DNA of 64,000 nt from JABDFW01 sp035550215 (GCA_035550215.1 DASZPM010000009.1:62001-126000); one strand, 5' to 3'. Shown: positions 1-8,386, counted from the stretch's first letter. Made by a program: numbers and translations. Notes: a model not told the origin generated them from the letters alone.

Positions 1-931
1 CGCCGGTGCCTGTACTGGCGATGCGTTCTTCCAGTTGTGATAACTCTGTGCCCATGGTGGGTTGATAACCCAAACGGGATGGCATTTGTCCCATTAAGCC
101 GGAAACCTCCATGCCTGCCTGTATAAACCTGAAAATGTTATCAACCAGCAAAAGCACATCTCTGTGTTCATCATCCCTGAAGTATTCTGCCATCGTAAGT
201 GCCGTATGCCCCACACGAAAGCGGCTACCGGGTAATTCATTCATTTGCCCAAATACCATAACCATATGCGGCAATACTCCCGCCTTCTCCATATCATGAA
301 AAAGCTCCTGGCCTTCCCTGCAGCGCTCACCTATGCCGCAAAAAATACTTACGCCCTGTTCGTGGCCAATCATATTGTGTATCATTTCAGTCAGCAGTAC
401 AGTTTTGCCTACCCCTGCACCGCCAAAAAGACCTGCCTTGCCACCACGTTCAAGTGGCAGCAATACATCAACCAGCTTGATACCCGTTTCGAAAACTTCA
501 GATTTGACCGATCTTTGTTGCAATGCAGGCGGGGCCTGGTGCACTGAACGCAATTGTACATTGGCAGGAGGCGCCTTGTGGTCAATAACGTTTCCGAACA
601 CATCGAACATACGGGAAAGCGTATTTTCCCCTACCGGTACCTTCAATGGGCTGCCTGTATTTATAACAGCCATGCCGCGTGCCAGGCCGTCGGTAGGTGT
701 TAATGCAATACCTCTTACATGTTTATCATCTAATTGCAACTGTACCTCTATAACAATATTATTGTTTAAGCCTGTGCGCAATATTGTATAAATAGCCGGG
801 AGGTTATTGCTAAACTGTATGTCAACCACGCTGCCGCTAACACCGGTTATTACGCCTTTATACTGCTCCTCTTTTATTTCATCAAGCGTTTTTTCTGCTG
901 CTATTGTTACATTATTATCAGCCTTGTTCAT
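1..931 (-). CDS. atpD: F1Fo ATPase beta subunit, N-ATPase (alternate F1Fo) type, 3' end outside window
   Basis: Catalytic beta subunit of a membrane ATP synthase/ATPase; about 310 N-terminal residues are present and the gene runs off the left edge. Read from the minus strand it begins MNKADNN, then the beta-barrel domain, the Walker A motif GGAGVGKT and the DELSEED-side region. Several stretches differ from housekeeping AtpD and match the N-ATPase (TIGR03305-like 'alternate F1') class: GIGERCREG, VMVFGQMNELPGSRFRVGH, DVLLLVDNIFRFIQAGMEV and SGLMGQMPSRLGYQP followed by GTEL. In N-ATPase operons atpD is the first gene, and here it is preceded by 437 bp of non-coding DNA, which fits. N-ATPases typically coexist with a normal F-type enzyme and are thought to export Na+ or H+. 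Class assignment is from motif recall; the ion-binding c subunit lies outside the window. Confidence 0.85.
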   Translation of the reverse strand, partial: MNKADNNVTIAAEKTLDEIKEEQYKGVITGVSGSVVDIQFSNNLPAIYTILRTGLNNNIVIEVQLQLDDKHVRGIALTPTDGLARGMAVINTGSPLKVPVGENTLSRMFDVFGNVIDHKAPPANVQLRSVHQAPPALQQRSVKSEVFETGIKLVDVLLPLERGGKAGLFGGAGVGKTVLLTEMIHNMIGHEQGVSIFCGIGERCREGQELFHDMEKAGVLPHMVMVFGQMNELPGSRFRVGHTALTMAEYFRDDEHRDVLLLVDNIFRFIQAGMEVSGLMGQMPSRLGYQPTMGTELSQLEERIASTGTG

Positions 932-1082
932 ACTCACATTAACCTGTAATATTTTACGTCTTTAATTATAGTTTACTTCGCTATGGCAAACAAACCCGGG
1001 GCGCTTAGCTATACGGTGATTGCTTTTTTGAAAGACAACTCACGTATCACTTATTATGTGGGGTAATTTTATTAGTGGCTTC

Positions 1083-1122
1083 AATGCCCATGCAATTCAA
1101 AAATAGCATGGGCATTTTTTTT
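1083..1122 (+). terminator. Orphan rho-independent terminator-like hairpin
   Basis: Perfect 11-bp stem AATGCCCATGC / GCATGGGCATT with a 12-nt A/T-rich loop, followed by an eight-T run on the plus strand. It is oriented to stop rightward transcription, but no rightward gene lies to its left; the atpD-type gene starts at 931 in the opposite direction. It would therefore end a short RNA or antisense transcript. Confidence 0.6.
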
Positions 1123-1127
1123 ACGGG

Positions 1128-1141
1128 TTGACGTACATCAC
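1128..1141. promoter_or_regulatory. FNR/CRP-family box candidate
   Basis: TTGACgtacATCAC, close to the FNR consensus TTGAT-N4-ATCAA (core TGAC-N4-ATCA). It lies between the two divergent transcription units, 3' of the orphan hairpin, about 200 bp from atpD and about 230 bp from the SDR start, so which promoter it serves is unclear. Confidence 0.4.
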
Positions 1142-1252
1142 TTGCCGGGATGACTTTGAACACTAAATTAATTTTTTTACTGCAAAAAGAGTATAGGTTA
1201 TTATAAATTTTTATTTATATAAATGTTTTAATAAAGCAATTGAATGTTTTAA

Positions 1253-1294
1253 TACCGGTGTTGGTATTACTTTTGAGTAATTACCGGTATTGGT
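1253..1294 (+). promoter_or_regulatory. Direct repeats around a TAnnTTTG promoter element of the SDR gene
   Basis: TACCGGTGTTGGT (1253-1265) is repeated as TACCGGTATTGGT (1282-1294), 29 bp start to start, each with an internal ACCGGT palindrome. Between them sits TACTTTTG (1268-1275), an exact match to the Bacteroidota -7 element TAnnTTTG. The nearest TTG (1240-1242) is 25 bp upstream, longer than usual, so the promoter may need an activator or be held by a repressor bound to the repeats. Confidence 0.4.
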
Positions 1295-1368
1295 TTGACC
1301 CGGGAAAAGGTTGTTGATATTTTTACACGCGGATATTTTGCATTAATAAAATAAACAAACATTAAAAC

Positions 1369-2178
1369 ATGGAAAAAAAGTTACAGGGGCAAATTGCTAT
1401 TATAACAGGTGCAAGCAGTGGAATAGGCGCTGGGGTAGCTAAAAGTTTTGCGATGGCTGGCGCGAAAGTGGTGATAAATTATCCCTTTGACGGCATTAAG
1501 AACGAGGCTGAAGCGGTATTGAAAGAAATTACAGATGCCGGGGGAGAAGGCAAAATTGCGATGGCGGACGTTAGTAAAGAAGACGAAGTAAAACAAATGT
1601 TTGCTGACACAATACAACAATTTGGCACTGTTGATATATTAGTGAACAACGCCGGCATTCAGAAGGATTCACCTTTTGAGGAGATGACGCTGGATCAATG
1701 GAATCGCGTATTAAGCGTAAATCTCACCGGCCAGTTTCTTTGTGCGCGGGAAGCGATAAAAGAATTTTTGCGCAGGGGTGTTGACGAAGCCAAAAGCCTT
1801 GCAGCCGGTAAAATTATTTGTATGAGCAGCGTGCACGAGGTGATACCCTGGGCGGGCCATGCAAATTATGCAGCATCCAAAGGAGGAATTATGCTGATGA
1901 TGAAAAGCCTGGCACAGGAATTTGCCGCAAAAAAAATCCGCATTAACAGCATTTGCCCAGGCGCTATACAAACACCTATTAACAAGCAGGCGTGGGAAAC
2001 CCCGGAAGCTTTACATTCACTGCTTACACTGATACCATACAAAAGAATCGGGCAGCCGGATGATATTGGCAAAGCCGCAGTATGGCTGGCAAGCGACGAC
2101 AGCGATTATGTAAATGGCATTTCTCTTTTTGTAGATGGGGGAATGACGCTTTACCCTGGCTTTACCACCAATGGGTAA
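1369..2178 (+). CDS. Glucose 1-dehydrogenase-like short-chain dehydrogenase/reductase
   Basis: 269-aa NAD(P)-dependent classical SDR, cytoplasmic. The Rossmann glycine motif TGASSGIG is at residues 13-20, NNAG at 93-96, and the catalytic Ser154-Tyr167-Lys171 in SSVHEVIPW...NYAASKGG. The blocks SSVHEVIPW, YAASKGGI, PGAIQTPIN and LFVDGGMT-YP are shared with Bacillus glucose 1-dehydrogenase, so oxidation of glucose (or a similar aldose) to the lactone is the best guess. It is transcribed divergently from the ATPase operon and converges on pfkB with a 42-bp gap. Together with the PQQ sugar dehydrogenase and lactonases elsewhere in the window it could feed direct sugar oxidation. Substrate is inferred only. 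Confidence 0.88.
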   Translation: MEKKLQGQIAIITGASSGIGAGVAKSFAMAGAKVVINYPFDGIKNEAEAVLKEITDAGGEGKIAMADVSKEDEVKQMFADTIQQFGTVDILVNNAGIQKDSPFEEMTLDQWNRVLSVNLTGQFLCAREAIKEFLRRGVDEAKSLAAGKIICMSSVHEVIPWAGHANYAASKGGIMLMMKSLAQEFAAKKIRINSICPGAIQTPINKQAWETPEALHSLLTLIPYKRIGQPDDIGKAAVWLASDDSDYVNGISLFVDGGMTLYPGFTTNG

Positions 2179-2220
2179 ATGTAAATCGCGCAACATGCTT
2201 CATGGGCAGGCATATTAATA

Positions 2221-3150
2221 CTACAGGCCTTTTTGTATGGCCGCGAATAACTCTTTTACATCCTGCAGGCGGCAAAGTTGGGTGCCGGGGTTCATAGTAG
2301 CGGCGGTGCCGCTTGCAACGCCATACTGCACTGCTTCTGTAATGCCCATACCTTTTGAAAGTGCCATAATAATTCCTGCTGTCATGCTGTCGCCTGCGCC
2401 TACGGTACTTTTCCGTTTTACCGGAGGTGTGGCAATTTGTTTGACGATAGTTTTAGTAACAAGCAGGGCGCCGGCCGCACCAAGAGATACCACTACCACT
2501 TCACAGCCATTATTATTAATAATCTGATGGGCGGTATTTATCACCGATTCAATATTTAACTCATCAACGCCTGCCAATTCGCTTAGCTCACCAATATTTG
2601 GTTTGATTAAGTATACACCTTCCTTCACCGCCAGTCTTAAAGCATCTTTTGCTGTATCAACCACTACACGGGCATTTTTTCTTTTGGCGACCCTGGCAAC
2701 AGAGGCGAAAAAACTGGCGGGCATACCGGGCGGCAGGCTTCCGCTGCAAATAATATATTCAATATCATTCATTTCCTCAATATGCTGCAGGCATGTTTGT
2801 ATTTCGTTTTCCAGCACATCCGGCCCCGGCATACAAAAACGGTATTGTAAATTGGCAGCTTTGTCCAATACAATGATATTTTCCCTGGTATCGCCTTCAA
2901 TTTGCACAGGTACACAATCTACCTTTTCTTCCGTGAGAAGCCTGGTTATAAGATTTCCGTTATAACCGCCTGCCATGTACACCGCAACCGCATTGCCACC
3001 TAATTTTTTTATGGCTCGTGCCACATTAATTCCTCCACCGCCCGGTTCAAGCACAGGCATAGTACACCGTAACTTTTTCTCCGGCAATAAATTAGGTATC
3101 GCAGTACTTTTATCAATACAGGGGTTTGGGGTAATTGTAACAATACTCAT
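2221..3150 (-). CDS. pfkB: 6-phosphofructokinase II (PfkB family sugar kinase)
   Basis: 309-aa ribokinase-fold kinase. The N-terminal substrate region VLEPGGGGINVARAI (residues 33-47), the central KPN-x-x-ELS motif (183-190) and the C-terminal GAGDS anion hole (251-255, catalytic Asp254) are all present. The similarity is to E. coli PfkB (KLRCT-PV-EPGGGG, QYRF-MPG, TVGAGDSM) more than to FruK, so fructose-6-phosphate phosphorylation is likelier than fructose-1-phosphate, though the two are hard to separate by eye. It lies 30 bp downstream of ppsA in the same direction, an unusual pairing of a glycolytic kinase with a gluconeogenic enzyme; pfkB is likewise a member of the DosR dormancy regulon of Mycobacterium tuberculosis. 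Confidence 0.9.
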   Translation of the reverse strand: MSIVTITPNPCIDKSTAIPNLLPEKKLRCTMPVLEPGGGGINVARAIKKLGGNAVAVYMAGGYNGNLITRLLTEEKVDCVPVQIEGDTRENIIVLDKAANLQYRFCMPGPDVLENEIQTCLQHIEEMNDIEYIICSGSLPPGMPASFFASVARVAKRKNARVVVDTAKDALRLAVKEGVYLIKPNIGELSELAGVDELNIESVINTAHQIINNNGCEVVVVSLGAAGALLVTKTIVKQIATPPVKRKSTVGAGDSMTAGIIMALSKGMGITEAVQYGVASGTAATMNPGTQLCRLQDVKELFAAIQKGL

Positions 3151-3180
3151 TTTTTATTTTCAAATTTTTTGCTTGTAACA

Positions 3181-5571
3181 TCAAATCAATTCTTTCACCT
3201 GTATTGCATTCTCTGCTTTAATTATATTTTCTATTCCTTTAAGCAAAGCGTCGGGATTAAATGAAATACTGTCAATGCCTTCTTTAACCAGGAATTGAGC
3301 AAACCCGGGAAAATCACTCGGCGCCTGCCCGCATAAGCCTATTTTACGCTTTTTCGCGCGGGCAGTTTTTATAACAGACGATATCATTTTTAATACAGCG
3401 CCGTTTTGCTCTGAAAATAAGTTGGCAACAAGTGCTGAGTCGCGGTCAATACCAAGGGTTAATTGTGTGAGGTCGTTTGAGCCTATTGAAAAACCGTCAA
3501 AAACTTCAGCAAATTCAGATGCAAGCAGCACATTGCTGGGTATTTCTGCCATAACGTAAATTTCGAGGCCATCTTCACCCTGGCGCAAGCCATGTTCATT
3601 CATTACCTCAATAACCTTCTTCCCTTCATCCACCGTCCTGCAAAAAGGTATCATTAGTTTAACGTTGGTTAACCCCATTTCATTTCTCACAACTTTCATT
3701 GCTTTACATTCAAGCCTGAAGCCATCTTTATACAAAGGGTTGTAATACCTTGAAGCGCCCCTGAAACCAAGCATCGGGTTTTCTTCCACTGGTTCAAATT
3801 GCGCGCCGCCCAGCAGGTTGGCATATTCATTTGTTTTAAAGTCGCTCATTCGCACAATTACATCTTTAGGATAAAATGCCGCCGCTATCGTGGCAACGCC
3901 CTGTGCCAGCCTGTCAATAAAATATTTTTCTTTATCAGGGTATCCTGCTGTCAGCGTTTCAATTTTTGCTTTTATTGTTTCATCTTTTATGTCACTATAC
4001 CTGGCCAGCGCCATCGGGTGTATCTGCACAGAGTGTGTAATAATAAATTCAATACGCATAAGCCCTATGCCGTTATTGGGATAAAATGAAAGCTTGAATG
4101 CTTTTTCAGGATCGCCTGCAATCATCATTACGGCAGTTTTACGGGGCATGGGCACTTTGCCAAAATCAATCTCTTTCTCCTCGTACGCCAGTTTACCATC
4201 GTACACAAAACCGGTTTTGCCTTCTGCTGATGAAACGGTTATTACTTCTCCTTCCTTAATGGCTTCTGTACCGTTGCCTGTGCCCACAATAGCAGGCACT
4301 CCAAGTTCCCTGGCTACTATACTCGCATGGCTTGTACGCCCCCCTTTGTTTGTAACTATTGCTGAGGCATTTTTCAGCACAGGGTCCCAATCCGGGCTGG
4401 TAATATCAGTTACAATAATATCACCGGGCTGCAGCTTGTAAGCTTCAGCAGGTGACTGTAAAATTTTGGCTGCGCCTGTCGCAATTTTACTGCCAATGGC
4501 CTCTCCTTCACACAGCACTTTACCCTTAGCGGATAACTTAAACTCTTTTATACGGTAAGGGTTTGCCCTTGAATGCACTGTTTCAGGCCTCGCCTGTATA
4601 ATGAATATTTCGTTAGTCAGGCCGTCCTTTGCCCATTCAATATCCATTGGCTTCGCATAATGCTCCTCAATGATAAGTGCCATCCGCGCGAGGCCAGTTA
4701 CTTCCTCATCCGTTAAAACAAACTGTGTTCGTTTTGCAGGCGGGGTGTCAATATTTATTACTGGTATATCTCCCTCAACAGCATACACCATGGTTTTGGC
4801 TTTATCACCTAATGTTTTTTGGATAATAGCATTTTTGTTTTGTTTAAGGGATGGCTTAAATACCAGGAATTCATCGGGTGTTACGGCGCCCTGCACAATA
4901 TTCTCGCCTAATCCCCAAACACCGGCCAGGTGAATTACATCGCGAAAACCAGACTCCGGCTCCAGCGTAAACCCAACACCAGAACATGCTTTATCTGAAC
5001 GAACCATTTTTTGCACTCCCACGGATAAAGCGACTTTGCTGTGCTCAAACTTATTGTCTTCCCGGTATTTTATCGCCCTGTCTGTATATAAGGAAACATA
5101 GCATTTTTGTACAGCTTTAAGCAGCTCGGCTTCATCTTCAATATTTAAAAACGATTCATGCTGCCCGGCAAAGCTGGCTTGTGGCAGGTCTTCTGCTGTG
5201 GCACTGCTTCTTACTGCTACTTCAAATGCTGCGTTGCCTGCCAGTTGCCTGTAAGCCTGTATTATTTGCGCTTCGAGTTCAGCAGGTAACTTCCCTTCTG
5301 CGATGATTTGCCTTGCTTTGGCGCCAACTGTTTTTAAATTGCTGTAGTTTTCTCTATCAAGCTGCCTCATTAACTCCTGCAAGGGAAAGCGCAGGTTATT
5401 ATAATCAATAAAATACCAAAAGGCCGCAGCCGTTGTGGCAAACCCGCCGGGAACTTTAATGCCTTTTGCTGACAGGTGTGTGTACATTTCGCCTAAAGAT
5501 GCGTTTTTACCACCCACCATCCCAACATCGTTGATACCTATTTCACTGAATTCTTTAATATAAACAGTCAT
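3181..5571 (-). CDS. ppsA: Phosphoenolpyruvate synthase (pyruvate, water dikinase)
   Basis: 796 aa, the usual length. Converts pyruvate + ATP + water to PEP + AMP + Pi. Domain order: N-terminal ATP-grasp nucleotide domain (about 1-335, with VAVRSSATAEDLP at 118-130), central swivelling phosphohistidine domain with GGRTSHASIVAREL (His415 is the phospho-carrier), and a C-terminal PEP/pyruvate TIM barrel (about 460-790, containing GSNDLTQLTLGIDRD and GLCGQAPSD). It starts 139 bp after the phosphorylase gene, and an FNR-like box is centred 51 bp ahead of the start, consistent with its own oxygen- or energy-regulated promoter. It probably shares a transcript with pfkB. Confidence 0.96.
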   Translation of the reverse strand: MTVYIKEFSEIGINDVGMVGGKNASLGEMYTHLSAKGIKVPGGFATTAAAFWYFIDYNNLRFPLQELMRQLDRENYSNLKTVGAKARQIIAEGKLPAELEAQIIQAYRQLAGNAAFEVAVRSSATAEDLPQASFAGQHESFLNIEDEAELLKAVQKCYVSLYTDRAIKYREDNKFEHSKVALSVGVQKMVRSDKACSGVGFTLEPESGFRDVIHLAGVWGLGENIVQGAVTPDEFLVFKPSLKQNKNAIIQKTLGDKAKTMVYAVEGDIPVINIDTPPAKRTQFVLTDEEVTGLARMALIIEEHYAKPMDIEWAKDGLTNEIFIIQARPETVHSRANPYRIKEFKLSAKGKVLCEGEAIGSKIATGAAKILQSPAEAYKLQPGDIIVTDITSPDWDPVLKNASAIVTNKGGRTSHASIVARELGVPAIVGTGNGTEAIKEGEVITVSSAEGKTGFVYDGKLAYEEKEIDFGKVPMPRKTAVMMIAGDPEKAFKLSFYPNNGIGLMRIEFIITHSVQIHPMALARYSDIKDETIKAKIETLTAGYPDKEKYFIDRLAQGVATIAAAFYPKDVIVRMSDFKTNEYANLLGGAQFEPVEENPMLGFRGASRYYNPLYKDGFRLECKAMKVVRNEMGLTNVKLMIPFCRTVDEGKKVIEVMNEHGLRQGEDGLEIYVMAEIPSNVLLASEFAEVFDGFSIGSNDLTQLTLGIDRDSALVANLFSEQNGAVLKMISSVIKTARAKKRKIGLCGQAPSDFPGFAQFLVKEGIDSISFNPDALLKGIENIIKAENAIQVKELI

Positions 5572-5615
5572 AAAATATTTTTAAGCCAAATTAAAAAGAG
5601 TGAATATGTAAAAAA

Positions 5616-5629
5616 ATGATGCGCATCAA
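5616..5629. promoter_or_regulatory. ppsA: FNR-like box upstream of ppsA
   Basis: ATGATgcgcATCAA, matching the FNR consensus TTGAT-N4-ATCAA at 9 of 10 defined bases (minus strand TTGATgcgcATCAT). Its centre is about 51 bp from the ppsA start, a position that fits a class II activation site near -41 if the 5' UTR is short. Confidence 0.55.
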
Positions 5630-5710
5630 ACAGTATTATGACATACTTCATAACAAACCGTCAATAGCCCGGTAACCCGTAAAGGCGGGCAGGTATTTTT
5701 GGACTGCCTA

Positions 5711-7360
5711 TTAATCGTTGTATAACTTATCGTAATACTCCGCAGCCAGCCGTTTAGCGTCAAAGCGAGGAATAATATCCTGCATGCCTGCTTTTATTAT
5801 TCCCAGCCAGTGATTGGGATAATCGTAATACATGGGCAAAACTTCGTTTTCCAGCAGGTTATAGACGCTTGCTGCATCCGCGTCATCCTGTATATGATCA
5901 GGCTGGGTTATATCACAAGCTGGGACGACAAATGAGTTGATTTTATCTTTTGCAAATTCGGGAAACCATCCATCAGGCAAAGACACATTTACAGCACCAT
6001 TCATTGCCGCAGTCATACCACTTGTTCCCGAAGCTTCATGAGTAAGCCTCGGCACGTTAAGCCAAATATCGGCACCTCGTTTTAATATTTTCGATAATGT
6101 AAGTTCATAACCCACAAGGGTTGAACAATTGGAATATGTTTTACATACATCTACTATTTTATCAAAAACGCCGATGCCTGCATAATCCATTGGGTATGGC
6201 TTACCTGCCCAAATAATTTGCACGGGCCTTTCCTTATTTGATACCAGCCTGTGAAACCGATCCATATCGTGCAGCAGCAAATCAGGCCGTTTATAGCCTG
6301 TAAAGCGTTTTGCAAAAACTATTGTGCAAATTTTAGTATCGTATATTTCTCCATCCTGGTCGGCAACTACATCAAACAACTCATTTTTCCAGCGCTGCTT
6401 TATACCAAGTAATTCAATATCATCATTATTATTAGCCGCAGCGTAAAATTTTTCATCGTGCCAATAATTAAAGTCCTGTGCATTGGTTATAGAAAGAATA
6501 TTAGAAGCTGCTTCATACCTGCTCCATAATTTGTTTAATGTTTTACGGTGTATGTCAGATACTGCATTTGTTTTATTGGCAAGGCGCATAGCACTTAAGG
6601 TATGGTCTAGCGTATCTGTTGCAGTTTCCGTTATTGCTTTCACCTCGGCTTGTGGTATGCCGCAGAAAAAACTCATTTTGTCAAGCAATGCAATATTTGT
6701 TTTTTGATTACCCGCTTCTTCAGGCGTATGGTTTGTGAAAACCAACCTCTTTTTAACTTCCGCCAGGTTTTTATACCTGTTATGCAGGTAAAATGCCAGC
6801 GGTAACCCGTGTGATTCGTTCAGGTGGTACACTTCCGGCTCCCAGTGTAACATTTCCAGTAACTTTGCGCCGCCCGCCCCCAATAATATTGCCGCGGCTA
6901 TTTTTGTTTCAGGGTTTGCATCGTAAAGATTGTGCGATATTGTTTTTGCCAGGTAATCGTTTTCTGGCAAATCAGTGGTAAGAAAAAAGATTGGTGGTGT
7001 ATTAAACGTTTCCGGCGGCAGGTAAAAGGCTGTTACCCATACCTGGTGGCGCGAAACCTCGATAGTAAATTTTATTCCTGTTGGCTGCAGGAAACCGTAT
7101 TTTTTTTCTTCAAACAAAACATCCATTGTCTGGTCCTGTTTGCGTACCTGGTCATAATAGCCATACTTCCATAAAATACCAATGCCAATAATATTTTGTT
7201 GCAGCAGGTAAGCGCTGCGCATGTGTGAGCCGGCAAGAAAGCCTAACCCGCCTGCGTATATTTTGAGTGGCTGGTGAATAGCGAATTCCATGCAGAAATA
7301 CGCTACCCGTTTATTATAGGCAGGGTTAATATTATAAGGATGATTAAATGAAAAATCCAT
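5711..7360 (-). CDS. Short alpha-glucan phosphorylase-like protein (GT35) lacking the PLP lysine
   Basis: 549 aa, resembling the compact alpha-glucan phosphorylases of bacteria (TIGR02094 type), which release glucose-1-phosphate from glucans. Recognisable blocks are VAYFCMEFAI and YAGGLGFLAGSH near the N-terminus, VYHLNESHGLPLAF, FTNHTPEEAGNQ, FAKRFTGYKRPDLLL and the C-terminal EASGTSG signature. In active phosphorylases that signature continues with a Lys that carries pyridoxal phosphate (GMK or NMK). Here it reads SGTSGMTAAMNG with Thr450 (codon ACT, plus-strand 6011-6013) at the lysine position. The enzyme may use another lysine, act as a glucan-binding or regulatory protein, or perform a PLP-independent transfer. 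It is 14 bp downstream of hsp20, so the two are co-transcribed. Confidence 0.8.
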   Translation of the reverse strand: MDFSFNHPYNINPAYNKRVAYFCMEFAIHQPLKIYAGGLGFLAGSHMRSAYLLQQNIIGIGILWKYGYYDQVRKQDQTMDVLFEEKKYGFLQPTGIKFTIEVSRHQVWVTAFYLPPETFNTPPIFFLTTDLPENDYLAKTISHNLYDANPETKIAAAILLGAGGAKLLEMLHWEPEVYHLNESHGLPLAFYLHNRYKNLAEVKKRLVFTNHTPEEAGNQKTNIALLDKMSFFCGIPQAEVKAITETATDTLDHTLSAMRLANKTNAVSDIHRKTLNKLWSRYEAASNILSITNAQDFNYWHDEKFYAAANNNDDIELLGIKQRWKNELFDVVADQDGEIYDTKICTIVFAKRFTGYKRPDLLLHDMDRFHRLVSNKERPVQIIWAGKPYPMDYAGIGVFDKIVDVCKTYSNCSTLVGYELTLSKILKRGADIWLNVPRLTHEASGTSGMTAAMNGAVNVSLPDGWFPEFAKDKINSFVVPACDITQPDHIQDDADAASVYNLLENEVLPMYYDYPNHWLGIIKAGMQDIIPRFDAKRLAAEYYDKLYND

Positions 7361-7374
7361 GCTGAAAACCTGTT

Positions 7375-7803
7375 TTAATAAACAACAATACGGGCATGTG
7401 TATTTTTTACCGGGTATTTTGTTTTAGGCACATGCAGCCGTAATACCCCACCGTAATATTCGGCGTAGCTAAACTCTGTGTCTGCATTTTCAGGCAGCAG
7501 TATATGCTGGTCAAAGCAGGCCGGGGCATTATTTGGTATTGCCGCGCCTGGCTGCTGGTTGGCAGAAATATTGTTAGACAGCACATATAGTGACACGTCA
7601 TTTTCATCTGCACACAGGTATAATTCGTCTCTCTTTACACCGGGGATGGGTATTTCAACCTTAAACAGGGTGGAGAGTTCTGTAAAGCGTATTGGTAAGT
7701 AAAAAGACTTTTTATTGAAGCATTGCTGTTTTACTTCATCTTCCTGCAGTATTGGTGCGTAGTTGCCAGGATAAGCTGAAGTGTATGCAAGGGTGTTGCT
7801 CAT
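7375..7803 (-). CDS. Small heat-shock protein (Hsp20 / alpha-crystallin domain)
   Basis: 142 aa. An ATP-independent holdase chaperone. The alpha-crystallin domain spans about residues 44-140, with the start strand FKVEIPIPGVKRDELYL and the terminal signature YGGVLRLHVPK (consensus A-x-x-x-n-G-v-L). The N-terminal arm is short. Divergent from classical IbpA, so recognition is by fold signature. It sits 50 bp downstream of the PPOX-like gene and 14 bp before the phosphorylase; Hsp20 beside an FMN-split-barrel protein and PfkB is reminiscent of the hspX region in dormancy regulons. Confidence 0.85.
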   Translation of the reverse strand: MSNTLAYTSAYPGNYAPILQEDEVKQQCFNKKSFYLPIRFTELSTLFKVEIPIPGVKRDELYLCADENDVSLYVLSNNISANQQPGAAIPNNAPACFDQHILLPENADTEFSYAEYYGGVLRLHVPKTKYPVKNTHARIVVY

Positions 7804-7853
7804 AAATATGGTTTAACTTTTAAATAAATTGGGCAGTTATACAAGTAAACAGG

Positions 7854-8303
7854 TTACTTTTTTTCAAACCGGCCGGTTTTTTTTCTTATCTTAATCCTGT
7901 ACATCACCTGTTTAACCCTGTTGCTATCATCTAATTCTGCTGTTACCCCATGTTCATGGGCATGTATGGTGCTGCTGGTCATTAAACCTAATACCCTGTT
8001 AAACAGAATCTCCCTTGCCTTTGCCGCCTGCTCTCCCTTCAATTCTTCAAAGCGGCCGTATACCAGCACACATTGCCAGTTCGCCATATCCGTCATCATA
8101 TCCGCTTCAAAGCACACGTTCGGGTTTTTGCGAAGCATTTTTAACTTCGTTCCTTCATTAGTCTGGCCGTAAATGTACTTACCATCGTAGGTGTATGTTA
8201 CGGGCACTATATAGGGCTCTTTTCCGTTGGTGCAGGCCATTCTTCCCAAAACCTGGCTTGACAGAACGTTATTGATTTGTATTTCGCTTAAATCACCAAG
8301 CAT
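7854..8303 (-). CDS. FMN split-barrel (pyridoxamine 5'-phosphate oxidase / NimA-like) protein
   Basis: 149 aa. Features of the Pyridox_ox_2 / nitroimidazole-resistance family: LGRMACTNGKEPYIVPVTYTYDGKYIYGQTNEGTKLKMLRKNPNVCFEADMM across residues 18-71 (given here as one conserved span with LGR, PYIVPV, IYGQT, K-L-K-ML-R-NP-VCFE as key elements), then WQCVLVYGRFEEL. Family members bind FMN, F420 or haem and carry out reductive or oxygen-scavenging chemistry; the actual substrate cannot be told. Three symmetric elements lie within 110 bp upstream, suggesting tight control. Confidence 0.85.
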   Translation of the reverse strand: MLGDLSEIQINNVLSSQVLGRMACTNGKEPYIVPVTYTYDGKYIYGQTNEGTKLKMLRKNPNVCFEADMMTDMANWQCVLVYGRFEELKGEQAAKAREILFNRVLGLMTSSTIHAHEHGVTAELDDSNRVKQVMYRIKIRKKTGRFEKK

Positions 8304-8335
8304 AAACGATTTTATTTTTTTAAATGAATAACATA

Positions 8336-8359
8336 ACCACAGGCAAATTTACCTGTGGT
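8336..8359. promoter_or_regulatory. 24-bp imperfect palindrome upstream of the PPOX-like gene
   Basis: Arms ACCACAGG and CCTGTGGT around a central AAATTT, with a single mismatched pair. It is about 33 bp ahead of the gene start and has no U-run in the direction of transcription, so an operator is likelier than a terminator. Confidence 0.5.
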
Positions 8360-8374
8360 GGCTGCGATAAATAA

Positions 8375-8386
8375 TGACGATAGTCA
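8375..8386. promoter_or_regulatory. FNR-like half-site pair TGAC-N4-GTCA
   Basis: TGACgataGTCA, a perfect 4+4 palindrome with the FNR spacing, 72-83 bp ahead of the PPOX-like gene. Confidence 0.45.

Larger units (their letters stand above)
932..1368. other. Divergent intergenic region between the atpD-type operon and the SDR gene
   Basis: 437 bp without a gene. It contains, from left to right, a terminator-like hairpin reading rightwards, an FNR-like box, and a pair of direct repeats that flank a TAnnTTTG element ahead of the dehydrogenase gene; each is listed separately. The section directly upstream of atpD (932-1080) has no clear Bacteroidota promoter on the minus strand by eye. Confidence 0.6.
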
